A stretch of DNA of 36,576 bases from Clostridiales bacterium (GTDB lineage Bacteria > Bacillota > Clostridia > Oscillospirales > Oscillospiraceae), in contig JALFRA010000010.1 in assembly GCA_022785125.1 (NCBI GenBank), positions 1-36,576 on the forward strand. The letters run 5' to 3'. This document shows positions 14,658 through 23,116 of the stretch, one piece after another (positions within the stretch are counted from its first letter, which is position 1; every line of letters begins with the position of its first letter). The notes below the pieces were generated by a model. The model did no database searches, had not been told where the DNA came from, and saw only the letters and a list, made by a program, of their open reading frames with translations. The position numbers and the translations under genes are program-made.

Positions 14658-15338
14658 ATGCAGTATGAGATCAAGGGAGAGCCCATGCCGGTGGTGATCT
14701 GTCAGGTGGCTGCCGGTGAGTCCATGATCACCGAGCGGGGTTCCATGGTGTGGATGTCCCCCAATATGGAGATGTCTACCGGCGCAGGCGGCCTGGGCAA
14801 GGCCTTTGGACGGATGTTTTCCGGCGACTCCATCTTCCAGAATACATACACGGCGGTGGGCGGTCCGGGCATGATTGCCTTTGGTGCCAGCCTGCCCGGC
14901 ACCATTCGGGCCATTCCCATTGACCCGGACCACCCGGTCATCGTACAAAAGCGGGGCTTTCTGGCCTCTGAGCAGGGGGTGGAGCTGTCCATTCACTTCC
15001 AGAAGAAGATGAAAACCGGCCTTTTTGGCGGTGAGGGCTTTATCATGCAGAAGCTGTCCGGTCATGGTATGGCTTTTGTGGAGCTGGATGGCTCGGTGGT
15101 GGAATACGAGCTGAGACCGGGACAGAGCATCGTTGTGGATACCGGCAACCTGGCCATGATGGACGCCACCTGCTCTATCGACGTACAGATGATCAAGGGT
15201 GTGAAAAATATGCTCTTCGGCGGTGAGGGCCTGTTCAATACGGTGGTCACCGGCCCCGGTAAGGTGACCCTCCAAACCATGCCGGTCACCGGCCTGGCCG
15301 CCGCTCTGATCCCCTTCCTGCCCAGCGGCAGCAACTGA
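14658..15338 (+). CDS. AIM24 / TIGR00266-family protein
   Basis: 226 aa of glycine-rich beta-strand repeats typical of the AIM24 (mitochondrial biogenesis-like) family, widespread in bacteria but without a settled function. Landmarks are EIKGEPMPVVICQVAAGESM, GSMVWMSPNMEMSTGAGG, FGASLPGTIRAIPID and YELRPGQSIVVDTGNLAMMD. AGGAGG lies 7-8 bases before the ATG and a good promoter precedes it. No membrane segment. It is a single-gene unit, followed by about 325 non-coding bases. Confidence 0.88.
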   Translation: MQYEIKGEPMPVVICQVAAGESMITERGSMVWMSPNMEMSTGAGGLGKAFGRMFSGDSIFQNTYTAVGGPGMIAFGASLPGTIRAIPIDPDHPVIVQKRGFLASEQGVELSIHFQKKMKTGLFGGEGFIMQKLSGHGMAFVELDGSVVEYELRPGQSIVVDTGNLAMMDATCSIDVQMIKGVKNMLFGGEGLFNTVVTGPGKVTLQTMPVTGLAAALIPFLPSGSN

Positions 15339-15412
15339 GTCCGGCACAGATCAGACAAAGGGCTGCATGGGGGTGGGAGTCAATTCCTGGCGAAATCGTC
15401 CTCCCATTCCCT

Positions 15413-15488
15413 ATGAGAAGTGCTGTTTCCAAGGCTCATGTCCTCGGGACTGACGGGCTTTAAACTTATTCCATCGTCTGTGGACGAC
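15413..15488 (-). repeat. Degenerate R1-like repeat, copy 5
   Basis: GAGAAGTG...AGGCTCATGTCCTC followed by GACGG, TTT and AACTTATT matches the reverse complement of the copy-4 terminal part (4510-4558), then continues with a small hairpin (CGTCTGTGGACGACG). It lies outside the eut operon, in the gap after the AIM24 gene. Confidence 0.5.
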
Positions 15489-15545
15489 GGAACGCTGAGA
15501 GGCTCTTGCGGCATAAATTACAAAATGCAATTTATTGACAGACTA

Positions 15546-15574
15546 AAATGCCGCCCGAATGGGCGGCATTTTTA
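15546..15574. terminator. Terminator shared by convergent AIM24 gene and transporter operon
   Basis: An 11-bp stem (15546-15556 with 15561-15571) and loop GAAT have A/T runs on both sides. It lies between the AIM24 gene and the minus-strand methyltransferase gene. Confidence 0.75.
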
Positions 15575-15663
15575 ACAAAAGGCTGCATGGCGGCAGATAC
15601 AAAGGCAGATTTGGACCGTGACACACCCGGATGCACACAGGAAAAGGAGCGGCCGCACATAGT

Positions 15664-16494
15664 TTAATGATTTGGCGTCCACCACACCACACCGCTGTGA
15701 TATTTTGCCGTGGCCTGCCAACTGCCATTGGGCATCTGCGTGAAGTGACGGCACAGGATGGCTCTGGCGGTATCAGGATCCACTGTTCCGGGAGTACAGC
15801 GGACACACTCTCCCTGCACCAAAGCATCCGTATCAGGATAGGAGAGCAGCTTTTCAAAGGGAAGCACCGCGACGTTGGGGTCGATGCCCATCTGGTAGAG
15901 CACGCCCACAAAGTAGATATAATCTTTCCACTCCCAGTGGATCTGTCCGCCTGCGGCATTCAATTCATGGATCCAGGCAGGGGCAAGACCGGTATTCATG
16001 CCCACCACGCACAGCCTGTTTGCAGCCTGGTCCATTCTGCGGAAGCAGTCCACCAGGTCAGCCTGGCGGTAGAAGCAGTTGTATCCAAAGACCAGGTCAA
16101 ATCGCTTTTCAGGCGTAAAGGTTTCCCATTTGGCGTGGAAGGCGGAGATATTGTTTTGACCATGCGCAGCACCTGCCTGGAGGACAAAATCCAGTACGTC
16201 CCGGGAGATATCCACACAGGCCACCTCCCGGCAGAGTTTTGCCAGGGTCAGGGTATAGCTGGCCCAGCCGGGCCCCAGTTCCAGCGCAGTCTCCACCCTG
16301 TGGGTGCGCAGCAGAGGACGCAGGTAATCCAGGACCTGAAGGGCGGAGGGCTCAGGAGCATAGATTTTTTTTTGGATAAACTCCCGCCAAAAGGTTTGCT
16401 CTGCCTCGTCATCTGTCATTCGCGGCGATGTGCTTGCCGCCACCTGTTCCGCCCACTGCCGGGCAAAGTCAGGCAGTGGTACGCGTTCTCTCAT
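15664..16494 (-). CDS. Class I SAM-dependent methyltransferase, last gene of the B12-controlled transporter operon
   Basis: A 276-aa protein with a Rossmann methyltransferase core: motif I ALELGPGWASYTLTLA (about residues 69-84), motif II VACVDISRDVLDFV (about 91-104) and FDLVFGYNCFY (about 129-139). An N-terminal helical part and a C-terminal region rich in aromatic residues flank it. The substrate is unknown. ATG 16494 overlaps the stop of the upstream ATPase (ATGA), so translation is coupled to the transporter. Possible roles are making or modifying a metal-binding ligand or a corrinoid-linked methylation; nothing in the sequence decides. Confidence 0.8.
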   Translation of the reverse strand: MRERVPLPDFARQWAEQVAASTSPRMTDDEAEQTFWREFIQKKIYAPEPSALQVLDYLRPLLRTHRVETALELGPGWASYTLTLAKLCREVACVDISRDVLDFVLQAGAAHGQNNISAFHAKWETFTPEKRFDLVFGYNCFYRQADLVDCFRRMDQAANRLCVVGMNTGLAPAWIHELNAAGGQIHWEWKDYIYFVGVLYQMGIDPNVAVLPFEKLLSYPDTDALVQGECVRCTPGTVDPDTARAILCRHFTQMPNGSWQATAKYHSGVVWWTPNH

Positions 16495-17285
16495 GACTGT
16501 GCGCCTCCCTCCCAATGGGTATAGGAATAGAGCAGTTCTTTGGTATAGGGGTGAACAGGGGCTTCCAACACCTGCTCCCGGCTTCCCACTTCCACCAGCC
16601 GCCCCTTCTGCATGACGCCGATGGTATGGCTGATCCATCCCAGCAATTCAATATCATGGGTAATATAGAGGTAGGTCAGTCCCAGCTCCTGCTGGAGGTC
16701 CCGCAGCAGGTTCATGATGCTGGCCTGCACCGATACATCCAGCATGGAGGTAGGCTCATCCAGCAAAAGTACCTCCGGCTCCAGCAGCAGGGCCCGGCAG
16801 ATCACCAGCCGCTGACCTTCGCCACCGCTGATTTGGTGGGGATAGCGGGAGAGAAGATAGTCGGGCAGGCCCACCTGCCTGAGCGTTTTCTGGATTTTAG
16901 CCATGCGTTCCTCTTTGCTGCTGCCCAGGTGGTGGATGGCCATGGCCTCCAGCAGACTGTTACGGATATGGATGGAGGGGTCCAGAGAGGCCTCTGGATT
17001 CTGAAAGATGATCTGTACCCGCCGGTGGTAGCTTTTGCATTGCTTTCGGTCAAAGCCGGCAATATCCTTGCCTTCAAACCGGATGGACCCGCTGGTGGGG
17101 CGCAGGACACGGGTGATCATACGGGACAAAGTGGTCTTGCCGCATCCACTGTTGCCCACCAGCCCAAAGGTTTTCCCCCGCTCCAGGACAAAACTGACCT
17201 CATCCACCGCCCGGGTGGTGTGGGTTTGGAAGATGCCGCTGGTAAAAATACGACTGACCCCATCCAGTTCCAGTATGTTATTCAT
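16491..17285 (-). CDS. ABC transporter ATPase (NikE/DppF type)
   Basis: 264 aa. Walker A GNSGCGKTT (about residues 43-51), Q-loop IIFQNPEASLDP, signature SGGEGQRLVICRAL and Walker B VLLLDEPTSMLDVSVQ are all intact. This is the second ATPase of a nickel/dipeptide-family importer; members of this half usually lack the C-terminal cysteine motif, as here. Its start overlaps the upstream ATPase gene by 8 bases and its end overlaps the methyltransferase start. Confidence 0.9.
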   Translation of the reverse strand: MNNILELDGVSRIFTSGIFQTHTTRAVDEVSFVLERGKTFGLVGNSGCGKTTLSRMITRVLRPTSGSIRFEGKDIAGFDRKQCKSYHRRVQIIFQNPEASLDPSIHIRNSLLEAMAIHHLGSSKEERMAKIQKTLRQVGLPDYLLSRYPHQISGGEGQRLVICRALLLEPEVLLLDEPTSMLDVSVQASIMNLLRDLQQELGLTYLYITHDIELLGWISHTIGVMQKGRLVEVGSREQVLEAPVHPYTKELLYSYTHWEGGAQS

Positions 17286-18219
17286 AGAGGAAGCACCTCA
17301 CTTTCCCGCCTGCCGGAAGCGGATAATCGTCCGGCTTTTCCCTGCCGCACCGGGCTGTGGCTCTGGAGCAGCGGGGATAAAAGGGACAGCCGCTGTGGGT
17401 CAGCCGTTCAGGGGCCGGTGGAGGGATGGGAACCATCCCCTGGCTGGGCAGTGAGCGGATCAGACCGGCGGTGTAGGGGTGGCGGGGCCGCTCCATAACC
17501 TCCTCCGCCGTACCCTGCTCGATAATCTGCCCCATATAAAGTACCCGGATATCATCGCACAGCTGCTGCGCCAGGGCCAGATCATGGGTAATGACGATCA
17601 TGCTGCAGTGGCGCTCCGTGTAAATCTGGCGGAGTACCGAATATACCTGGTTTCGAATTACTGCGTCCAGCCCTTTGGTGGGTTCATCCGCAATGACCCA
17701 GCCCGGGCGGCAGGCCAGCCCCAGAGCGGATACCAGACGCTGGTTCATGCCGCCGCTCATTTGAAAGGCGTACTGGTTCAGGGTACGCTCCGGCTCCTCA
17801 AACCCAAACTGGCGGAGCAGTTGGGCGGCCTGGATCTCCGCCTGCTTCCGACTCCATTTGCCGTGGGTGGTGATGGCTTCCGTCAGCTGGCGGCGGAGCT
17901 TCATCACAGGATCCAGAGAAGCGCCGGGATTCTGCGGGATGAGGCCGATGGCACCGCCCCGCAGCTTGCGCAGCTGCCGCAGCGGCATGGAATAGAGTTC
18001 ATGCTCACCAAAAAAGCACTTTCCTGTTACCCGGGCGGTGTTGGGAAGCAGGCGCAGCAGGGACATGCCCATTATGCTCTTGCCGCTGCCGCTCTCCCCA
18101 ATGACCCCCGAGATTCGCCCGGCCCGAAAGGTGGTGGACAGGTCGTTGACGGCGCACACCGGGCCTTGCGCGGTGTCAAAGCACACCGAAAGGTGCTGAA
18201 TTTCAATGTCTGGTACCAT
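17278..18219 (-). CDS. ABC transporter ATPase (NikD/DppD type)
   Basis: 313 aa with Walker A GESGSGKSIMG, Q-loop LIPQNPGASLDPV, signature MSGGMNQRLVSALGL, Walker B VIADEPTKGLDAV. The C-terminal extension GCPFYPRCSRATARC (about residues 278-292) is the cysteine-bearing tail of oligopeptide/nickel ATPases. ATG 18219 is taken because GAAGGAG stands just upstream; the open frame extends further but overlaps the permease gene. Two bases separate it from that permease. Confidence 0.9.
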   Translation of the reverse strand: MVPDIEIQHLSVCFDTAQGPVCAVNDLSTTFRAGRISGVIGESGSGKSIMGMSLLRLLPNTARVTGKCFFGEHELYSMPLRQLRKLRGGAIGLIPQNPGASLDPVMKLRRQLTEAITTHGKWSRKQAEIQAAQLLRQFGFEEPERTLNQYAFQMSGGMNQRLVSALGLACRPGWVIADEPTKGLDAVIRNQVYSVLRQIYTERHCSMIVITHDLALAQQLCDDIRVLYMGQIIEQGTAEEVMERPRHPYTAGLIRSLPSQGMVPIPPPAPERLTHSGCPFYPRCSRATARCGREKPDDYPLPAGGKVRCFLYE

Positions 18220-18221
18220 GC

Positions 18222-19058
18222 TCACAGCTCCTTCACCGAATCCTGCTTCACGTCCAGCCGGTCCCGCAAAATATCCCCCAGCAGGTTGATGGACAGGGTG
18301 AGCAGGATAATGCACAGCCCCGGGGCCCACAGCAAATGGGGGGCGCTGCGGAAGTACCGGCGGGCGGTACCGCTGACCATCTCGCCCCAGTCCGGGGTGG
18401 GGGGCTGGATGCCAAGCCCCAGATAGCTCAGGCCGGCCACAGACAGCACCACCCGACCCAGCCGGGTGGTAAACTGGAGAATGACATTGGTGCGGATGTT
18501 GGGCAGTACATGCCGCAGGACGATACGGAGGTGACCCGCGCCCAGACAGCGCATACCCTCGATATACATCTCGCCTTTGACCTTCATGACCTCTCCCCGC
18601 ACCAGACGGGAAAACCCCACCCAGGAGGTAATGACCAGGGCGAGAATTATGCTTTTGCTGTTCCGCTCCAGAATGCCGACCAGGGCGATCATCAGCACCA
18701 TGCCGGGCAAGCCCTGGAAGATATTGGAGATTGCGGTGATCACGCTGTCTATAATCCCTCCGCAGTAGCCGGAAATGACGCCAATGACCAGGCCCACAAG
18801 CATAGAGCAGGCGGTGGCAGCCACAGCCAGCAGCAAAGAGGCCCGGCCGCCGTAAATGACACGGCTGAGTACGTCCCGGCCCAGGGCATCGGTTCCAAGA
18901 GGGTGGGCCCGGCAGGGAGACAGCAGACGGAGGTCCATGTTGACCTCCAGGGGATCATAGGGGGACAGCCAGGGGGCAAATATCGTCATCAGAACGATAG
19001 CCAGGAGAATGGAGCAGACAATGGTCAGCTGGAAATTCTGTTTTTTGCGTCTGGTCAT
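18222..19058 (-). CDS. ABC transporter permease (NikC/DppC type)
   Basis: 278 aa with an N-terminal membrane helix (about 10-28), the OppC-like LSPYDPLEVN and LGTDALGRDVLSRVIYGGR segment, then five further membrane helices. The ATPase-coupling EAA loop is EGMRCLGAGHLRIVLRHVLPN (shown to 20: EGMRCLGAGHLRIVLRHVLP). It overlaps the NikB-type permease gene by 4 bases (ATGA). Part of an inner-membrane importer for metal-ligand complexes or peptides. Confidence 0.9.
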   Translation of the reverse strand: MTRRKKQNFQLTIVCSILLAIVLMTIFAPWLSPYDPLEVNMDLRLLSPCRAHPLGTDALGRDVLSRVIYGGRASLLLAVAATACSMLVGLVIGVISGYCGGIIDSVITAISNIFQGLPGMVLMIALVGILERNSKSIILALVITSWVGFSRLVRGEVMKVKGEMYIEGMRCLGAGHLRIVLRHVLPNIRTNVILQFTTRLGRVVLSVAGLSYLGLGIQPPTPDWGEMVSGTARRYFRSAPHLLWAPGLCIILLTLSINLLGDILRDRLDVKQDSVKEL

Positions 19059-20008
19059 ACTTCTCCCCCCTGCAGACGGATTTTGGGGTTCACCGCAAGA
19101 TAGAGCAAATCAATGGCAAGTGTGATGAGTACAAAGGTGGTGCCGGTTATGAGTACATATCCCTGAATGACGGGATAGTCCCGGTTCTGAATGGCGGAGA
19201 GCACATAGCTGCCCAGACCGGGAATGGCAAATATATTCTCAATGATCGTACTTCCGCCTAAAATCCCGCCGAAATAGTTGCCGATTAGGGTGATAATGGG
19301 AACCAGGGAGTTCCGGAAGGCGTGGGCCACCATTACCGTCCGCTGCGAGAGGCCTTTGGCATTGGCCACCACGATATATTGCTCCCCCAGCTGAGCCAGG
19401 ATATTGCCTCGGGTGAAGCGGGACGTAGAGCCTACGTTCCCCGCAGCCAGGGCTGCGGCAGGGAGTACCAAAGAGGCCAGGCCCCGGTCCAGTCCGCTGG
19501 TGGGCAGCAGATGGAGCCACTCGGCAAATACAGTGATGAGAAACAGAGCCAGCCAGAAGCCCGGTATGGACAGCAGGAGGGTGGAAAAAACCTTCAGTAT
19601 GGTATCAAGCCATGTGCCGTGGCAGGCAGCCATGAGCACACCTCCTCCCACACCAAAAACCACAGCCACCAGCAGGGCGGCAAGGGAGACTTTCAGGGTG
19701 ACGGGCAGCCGGGTCATTAGTTCATGGGCAATGTCTTTGCTGCCGATGTAGGAGCGGCCCAGATCACCATGAAGCGCCTTTCCCAGCCAGGTCATATACT
19801 GTACCGGCAGAGGCTTGTCCAGTCCCAGCTCGGTACGCATGGCGGCGCGGTCCTCCTCCGTCGGGAACTCGATACCGATGCGGAACAGGGCGTCATCCAC
19901 CGGATCGCCGGGCGCGATACGGCCCAGCAGAAAGGCTGCCAAGGAAATGCCCAGCAGCACCGGGATGAGCACCAGCAGCCTGCGGCCAATGTAAGTCAGA
20001 ATTGCCAT
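19055..20008 (-). CDS. ABC transporter permease (NikB/DppB type)
   Basis: 317 aa. First helix RRLLVLIPVLLGISLAAFLL (about 8-27), then the periplasm-side segment with APGDPVDDAL and LGLDKPLPVQYMTWL, five more helices and the coupling loop VVANAKGLSQRTVMVAHAFR. It pairs with the permease encoded downstream to make the transmembrane channel. About 80 bases with a hairpin separate it from the binding-protein gene. Confidence 0.9.
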   Translation of the reverse strand: MAILTYIGRRLLVLIPVLLGISLAAFLLGRIAPGDPVDDALFRIGIEFPTEEDRAAMRTELGLDKPLPVQYMTWLGKALHGDLGRSYIGSKDIAHELMTRLPVTLKVSLAALLVAVVFGVGGGVLMAACHGTWLDTILKVFSTLLLSIPGFWLALFLITVFAEWLHLLPTSGLDRGLASLVLPAAALAAGNVGSTSRFTRGNILAQLGEQYIVVANAKGLSQRTVMVAHAFRNSLVPIITLIGNYFGGILGGSTIIENIFAIPGLGSYVLSAIQNRDYPVIQGYVLITGTTFVLITLAIDLLYLAVNPKIRLQGGEV

Positions 20009-20046
20009 GTTCCACCGCCTTTTGAAAATGAGGTTGGTACGGGAAA

Positions 20047-20074
20047 CAAGCCCCCGCCGCAGGACGGGGGCTTG
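20047..20074 (-). terminator. Intercistronic hairpin between binding protein and permease genes
   Basis: A 10-bp GC stem (20047-20056 with 20065-20074) lies in the gap behind the binding-protein gene, with a weak T tail on the minus strand (TTGTTTCCC). It is probably a partial terminator or mRNA-stabilising structure that raises binding-protein output over the membrane parts. Confidence 0.5.
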
Positions 20075-20090
20075 CTTTTGGATATGGGGA

Positions 20091-21680
20091 TCATTTTGCC
20101 CAACATACCTGAGTAAAGCCGGTCAGGCCATATACGGTGGCCTGATAGCCGGTGATATCGCTGGAGGAGGCCACCACCTCCTGGGAATAGAGCACAGGGA
20201 TATTGGGGAAGTCCGCGGCGGAGATCTCCTGGAGTTCCTTGTAGATTTCCGCCAGACGATCGGCGTCCAGACAGGCGGCAGCCTCTTCAATCAGCCCATC
20301 CGCATGATCATTGTGGTAACCAAGACCGTAATTGATGTTGGTGCTGCCTTCCGTATGCAAGAAGCCCTTAAACAGGGAGAAGGGGTTGGCGGAGGGGAGA
20401 CCCTGGATCTTCAGACACATATTATAGTTGCCCGCCTTCATCTCATCCTTGCAGGGACCCCAATCCATCTGCTGGATGCTGACCTTGATGTTGGTGCCCT
20501 CGATGTTCTCCAGAAGAGCCTGAATATACTCGGCCTCTTCCTGGTAGGGGTAGCGGTTGGCGTCCACGCCGGGCAGCAGGAAGCGCAGCTCCACCGCCTG
20601 GTCCCCAACCACCTCGCGGATCAGCTGGGCGCCCTTCTCAGGGTCGTGGCGGACGGGCTGTTCCGCAAAAAAGGCAGAGGTGTAGCTCAGAAAACCGCCG
20701 GCGGCGAGGCCGTAACCGTTATAAAAGCTGTCAATGATGGTCTGGCGGTCCAGCAGCAGAGACAGCCCCTCCCGCATCCGCACATCATTGAAGGGGAAGG
20801 CGCCGCCGTTGACATTGAGGAAGTGGGTGATGCCGGAGTCGCCCACAGACACATTGTAGGCCGGGTCGTCGGCAATTTCCGCAGCCTGGGCGGGGGAGAT
20901 GGCGCCCAGGTCGCACAGGCCCTGGACCTCGCCGGCCCGCAGAGCGGTATAGCGGGTCTCCGCATCAGGGATGACTTTAAAGCGGAAGGTCTGAGCAATG
21001 CCGGGGGTGCCCCAGTAATTGTCGCTGCGCTCAATGATACAATACTGGCCCAGCACGTTTTCCGTCACCACATAGGGACCGGTGCCGATGGGAAAGCCGT
21101 TAAAGGTGCCGTCCTGGGCAAAGCAGGCAGGTTCAAAGATGGCCGAGCCGTAGTTGACCATGGTATAGTCCAGCAGGGGCTGACCTTCGGAAAGGGTGAG
21201 TACCACGGTATAGTCGTCGGTCTTCTCATAAGACAGCAGGCCAGGGTAGATGGTGTCGATGTTCATGCCGTAGAAGGAGGATTCAAAGGGGCCCTTCTTC
21301 ATGCGGTCGAAATTGGCCAGCACGATGTCGGCGTTGAAGGGGGTACCATTGGAGAAGGTCACGCCCTGCCGCAGGTGGAAGGTCCATACGGTGGAGTCCT
21401 CATTGTGCTCCCATTCGGTGGCCAGAGCAGGTGCGGGCTTGCCGTGCTCGTCCTTGGTGATCAGGGGTTCCCACACCCCCAGGGACATGGAGGCGTAGTA
21501 GGCGTCCTGCTCGCCGGGACACTGATCCCTGGAGGCGGCAAAAACGATTTCTCGAGTCTGATCCACCCCGGTGGCAGGCGCCTCTGAGCCAACAGGCGCA
21601 GGAGTTCCGCCGCAGGCGGCCAGGGACAGCGCCAGCACAGCGCCCAACAGTGCGGATAAGAGTCGCTTGTTCTTCATCAT
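20091..21680 (-). CDS. Lipoprotein substrate-binding protein, NikA/DppA (SBP_bac_5) family
   Basis: 529 aa. A lipoprotein signal (KNKRLLSALLGAVLALSLAA then C) is followed by a flexible linker and a family 5 binding fold. WEPLITKDEHGKPAPALATEW, WTFHLRQGVTFSNGTPFNAD and GTGPYVVTENVLGQY...NYWG correspond closely in order to E. coli NikA as I recall it. The ligand could be nickel, cobalt, a metal-chelator complex, a corrinoid fragment or a peptide; control by a cobalamin riboswitch favours cobalt or a corrinoid-related ligand. AAAGGGAG precedes the double ATG. Confidence 0.9.
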   Translation of the reverse strand: MMKNKRLLSALLGAVLALSLAACGGTPAPVGSEAPATGVDQTREIVFAASRDQCPGEQDAYYASMSLGVWEPLITKDEHGKPAPALATEWEHNEDSTVWTFHLRQGVTFSNGTPFNADIVLANFDRMKKGPFESSFYGMNIDTIYPGLLSYEKTDDYTVVLTLSEGQPLLDYTMVNYGSAIFEPACFAQDGTFNGFPIGTGPYVVTENVLGQYCIIERSDNYWGTPGIAQTFRFKVIPDAETRYTALRAGEVQGLCDLGAISPAQAAEIADDPAYNVSVGDSGITHFLNVNGGAFPFNDVRMREGLSLLLDRQTIIDSFYNGYGLAAGGFLSYTSAFFAEQPVRHDPEKGAQLIREVVGDQAVELRFLLPGVDANRYPYQEEAEYIQALLENIEGTNIKVSIQQMDWGPCKDEMKAGNYNMCLKIQGLPSANPFSLFKGFLHTEGSTNINYGLGYHNDHADGLIEEAAACLDADRLAEIYKELQEISAADFPNIPVLYSQEVVASSSDITGYQATVYGLTGFTQVCWAK

Positions 21681-21755
21681 GGTTCTCCCTTTCTTCTGCT
21701 GTCAGATTGATGGAAACGCACAGCATACCTGCGCGATATTCCCAATGTAAAGGCT

Positions 21756-22733
21756 TCACGCCTGAAGTCCCAACTGGAATAGGGCGTTGGACCAGGAACC
21801 GCAGGACTCCTGTAATCGCCTGCGGACCTCCGGTGGTACTTCCCGGCGACGGGGAGGACGCCCCAGCTTTTCTGCCATGGCCCGGATAAAAGCCAGGTCC
21901 GCAGCCGTCTTTTGATCCAGATGCAGGATCCGGTAGTGGCAATCATAGAGATCCCCGCGGTGGGTGGCCCTGGAGCGGCTCTCTCCCCTGTGGAGCGGGG
22001 TGTTGACAAAGGGGGTGATCCGCCGTACTGGTTCCAGGTCGATCTGGTAGAGGGTATTTCGCCAGGAACCAAAGCGCTGTATAAGCGCTGTTCGCAGTTC
22101 GTCTTGTACTTCGCTGCGCAGAGGCGCCCGGTTGAGTTGTTGAGCCAGGACCAGAAGCTGGGCCAGCCGCTGTTTGTCCGCTTCTTCCAGACTGTCAAAT
22201 TTCCGCAGACCGGCGGCGGCAGCTTCTTCCGCTCCGGCGGCGGTCAGCACCTGACCCCAGGTCTGATATTGCTTTTTTAACTGCTGACCGATCTCGGGCA
22301 AGTCTGATGGATGGGGGATTCGTCCCAGCGCCTTTGCGGCTTCTCGTACTTGAGCCAGCAGTGCCTGGATTTCGGACTCCTTTTGCTCCACCCGGGCAAA
22401 AGATAGACCGCCCCGTCCAGCTGCGCGGTTCAGGCCCGCTGCCCGCAGCGCGCCCGGCCAGTTATGAAAACGGCTGCGCAGATATTCCCGCAAGAGCCAG
22501 TGGACCTCACCTTGGGCGGGTGAGTGCCCCAGATCCTTTGCAGTTTCCCGCAGCAGCTCCAACAGCGCATCATCAGAGAAGGCGGCGCAGAGCGCTTTTC
22601 CCTGGGGGGTATTTATAGAATAACAGGCGTACTGCGCTTCAGATTCTTCCTGAGAGGAGCATCCGGCCCGAATCAGGTCGATTACCATGGATTTCTGGTC
22701 TGCCAGCTGGTCGCGGGAACGGTTCATCTCCAT
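21756..22733 (-). CDS. Protein of homing-endonuclease-associated repeats, first gene under the cobalamin riboswitch
   Basis: 325 aa, soluble, with at least four copies of a roughly 45-residue helical repeat. Each pairs a LGRxPxxxEV-like element with a distal GSW/NW motif: DLGHSPAQGEVHWLL...NWPGALRAAG; ALGRIPHPSDL...TWGQVLTAAG; QLNRAPLRSEV...SWRNTLYQI; KLGRPPRRREV...SWSNALFQLG. Such repeats accompany HNH homing endonucleases and are thought to bind DNA, but no nuclease domain is present. ATG 22733 follows AGAGGGAAG and a terminator hairpin. Role unknown; a regulator of the transporter is one possibility. Confidence 0.7.
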   Translation of the reverse strand: MEMNRSRDQLADQKSMVIDLIRAGCSSQEESEAQYACYSINTPQGKALCAAFSDDALLELLRETAKDLGHSPAQGEVHWLLREYLRSRFHNWPGALRAAGLNRAAGRGGLSFARVEQKESEIQALLAQVREAAKALGRIPHPSDLPEIGQQLKKQYQTWGQVLTAAGAEEAAAAGLRKFDSLEEADKQRLAQLLVLAQQLNRAPLRSEVQDELRTALIQRFGSWRNTLYQIDLEPVRRITPFVNTPLHRGESRSRATHRGDLYDCHYRILHLDQKTAADLAFIRAMAEKLGRPPRRREVPPEVRRRLQESCGSWSNALFQLGLQA

Positions 22734-22753
22734 ATATCTTCCCTCTTTTCCGC

Positions 22754-22792
22754 AAAAGCGGCTGTGGATCGTTAGAATCCACAGCCGCTTTT
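22754..22792 (-). terminator. Intrinsic terminator of the cobalamin riboswitch
   Basis: A 16-bp stem (22754-22769 with 22777-22792) ends in TTTTGCGG on the minus strand, just before the ribosome binding site of the repeat-protein gene. Position and shape fit the expression platform of the riboswitch at 22841-23020. Confidence 0.75.
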
Positions 22793-22840
22793 CTGTGTGT
22801 GCAGCCACCGGGTGCGGCGTCCCGCACGCGGCGTATCCTC

Positions 22841-23020
22841 TTTTTGTAGGTCTTCTGACTTGCGCTTGGGACAGGATCTTCCTGCCTTCGCCGGTCTGCT
22901 CTGCCTTCTCAGGGTACGTCCCCAATGGCGAACTTTCGTTGACGAGCAGCGGACATCACGCATACAGCGGCGGTTACCGTCCGGGATTCTCACCCGATTC
23001 CCTTGTTCAGCCTCCATCTT
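22841..23020 (-). ncRNA. Cobalamin riboswitch
   Basis: Read on the minus strand it has the class-defining core: GGGAATCGGGTGAGAATCCC, then GGTAACCGCCGCTGTATGCG (counterpart of the CCCGCNACTGTNA region). A variable arm follows with CCATTGGGGACG...GAAGGC, and it closes with AAGTCAGAAGACCTAC. Binding of a cobalamin would favour the downstream terminator and switch off the transporter operon when B12 is plentiful. Confidence 0.88.
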
Positions 23021-23043
23021 CTGAAAGGCCACAAAAAGCTTGA

Positions 23044-23091
23044 TTGAAAATAAAAAGTGCGGTCTTTCCATTTTGGAAAGACCGCACTTTT
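23044..23091 (-). terminator. Intrinsic terminator behind the upstream leader element
   Basis: A perfect 18-bp stem (23053-23070 with 23074-23091) has T-rich TTTTATTTTC following on the minus strand. It stands between two structured leader elements of one transcript, so it must be conditional for the downstream genes to be expressed. Confidence 0.85.
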
Positions 23092-23116
23092 ACAAAACAG
23101 CCTACGATTCCCCAAA

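Noticed and set aside
20007-21587. Plus-strand frame of more than 500 codons opposite the binding-protein gene
   Set aside because: It lacks a ribosome binding site and recognisable domains; the minus strand has a complete lipoprotein with family motifs.
16491-22733. Calling the transporter a specific nickel (nikABCDE) or dipeptide (dpp) system
   Set aside because: Family membership is clear but ligand is not; the cobalamin riboswitch argues against assigning either symbol.
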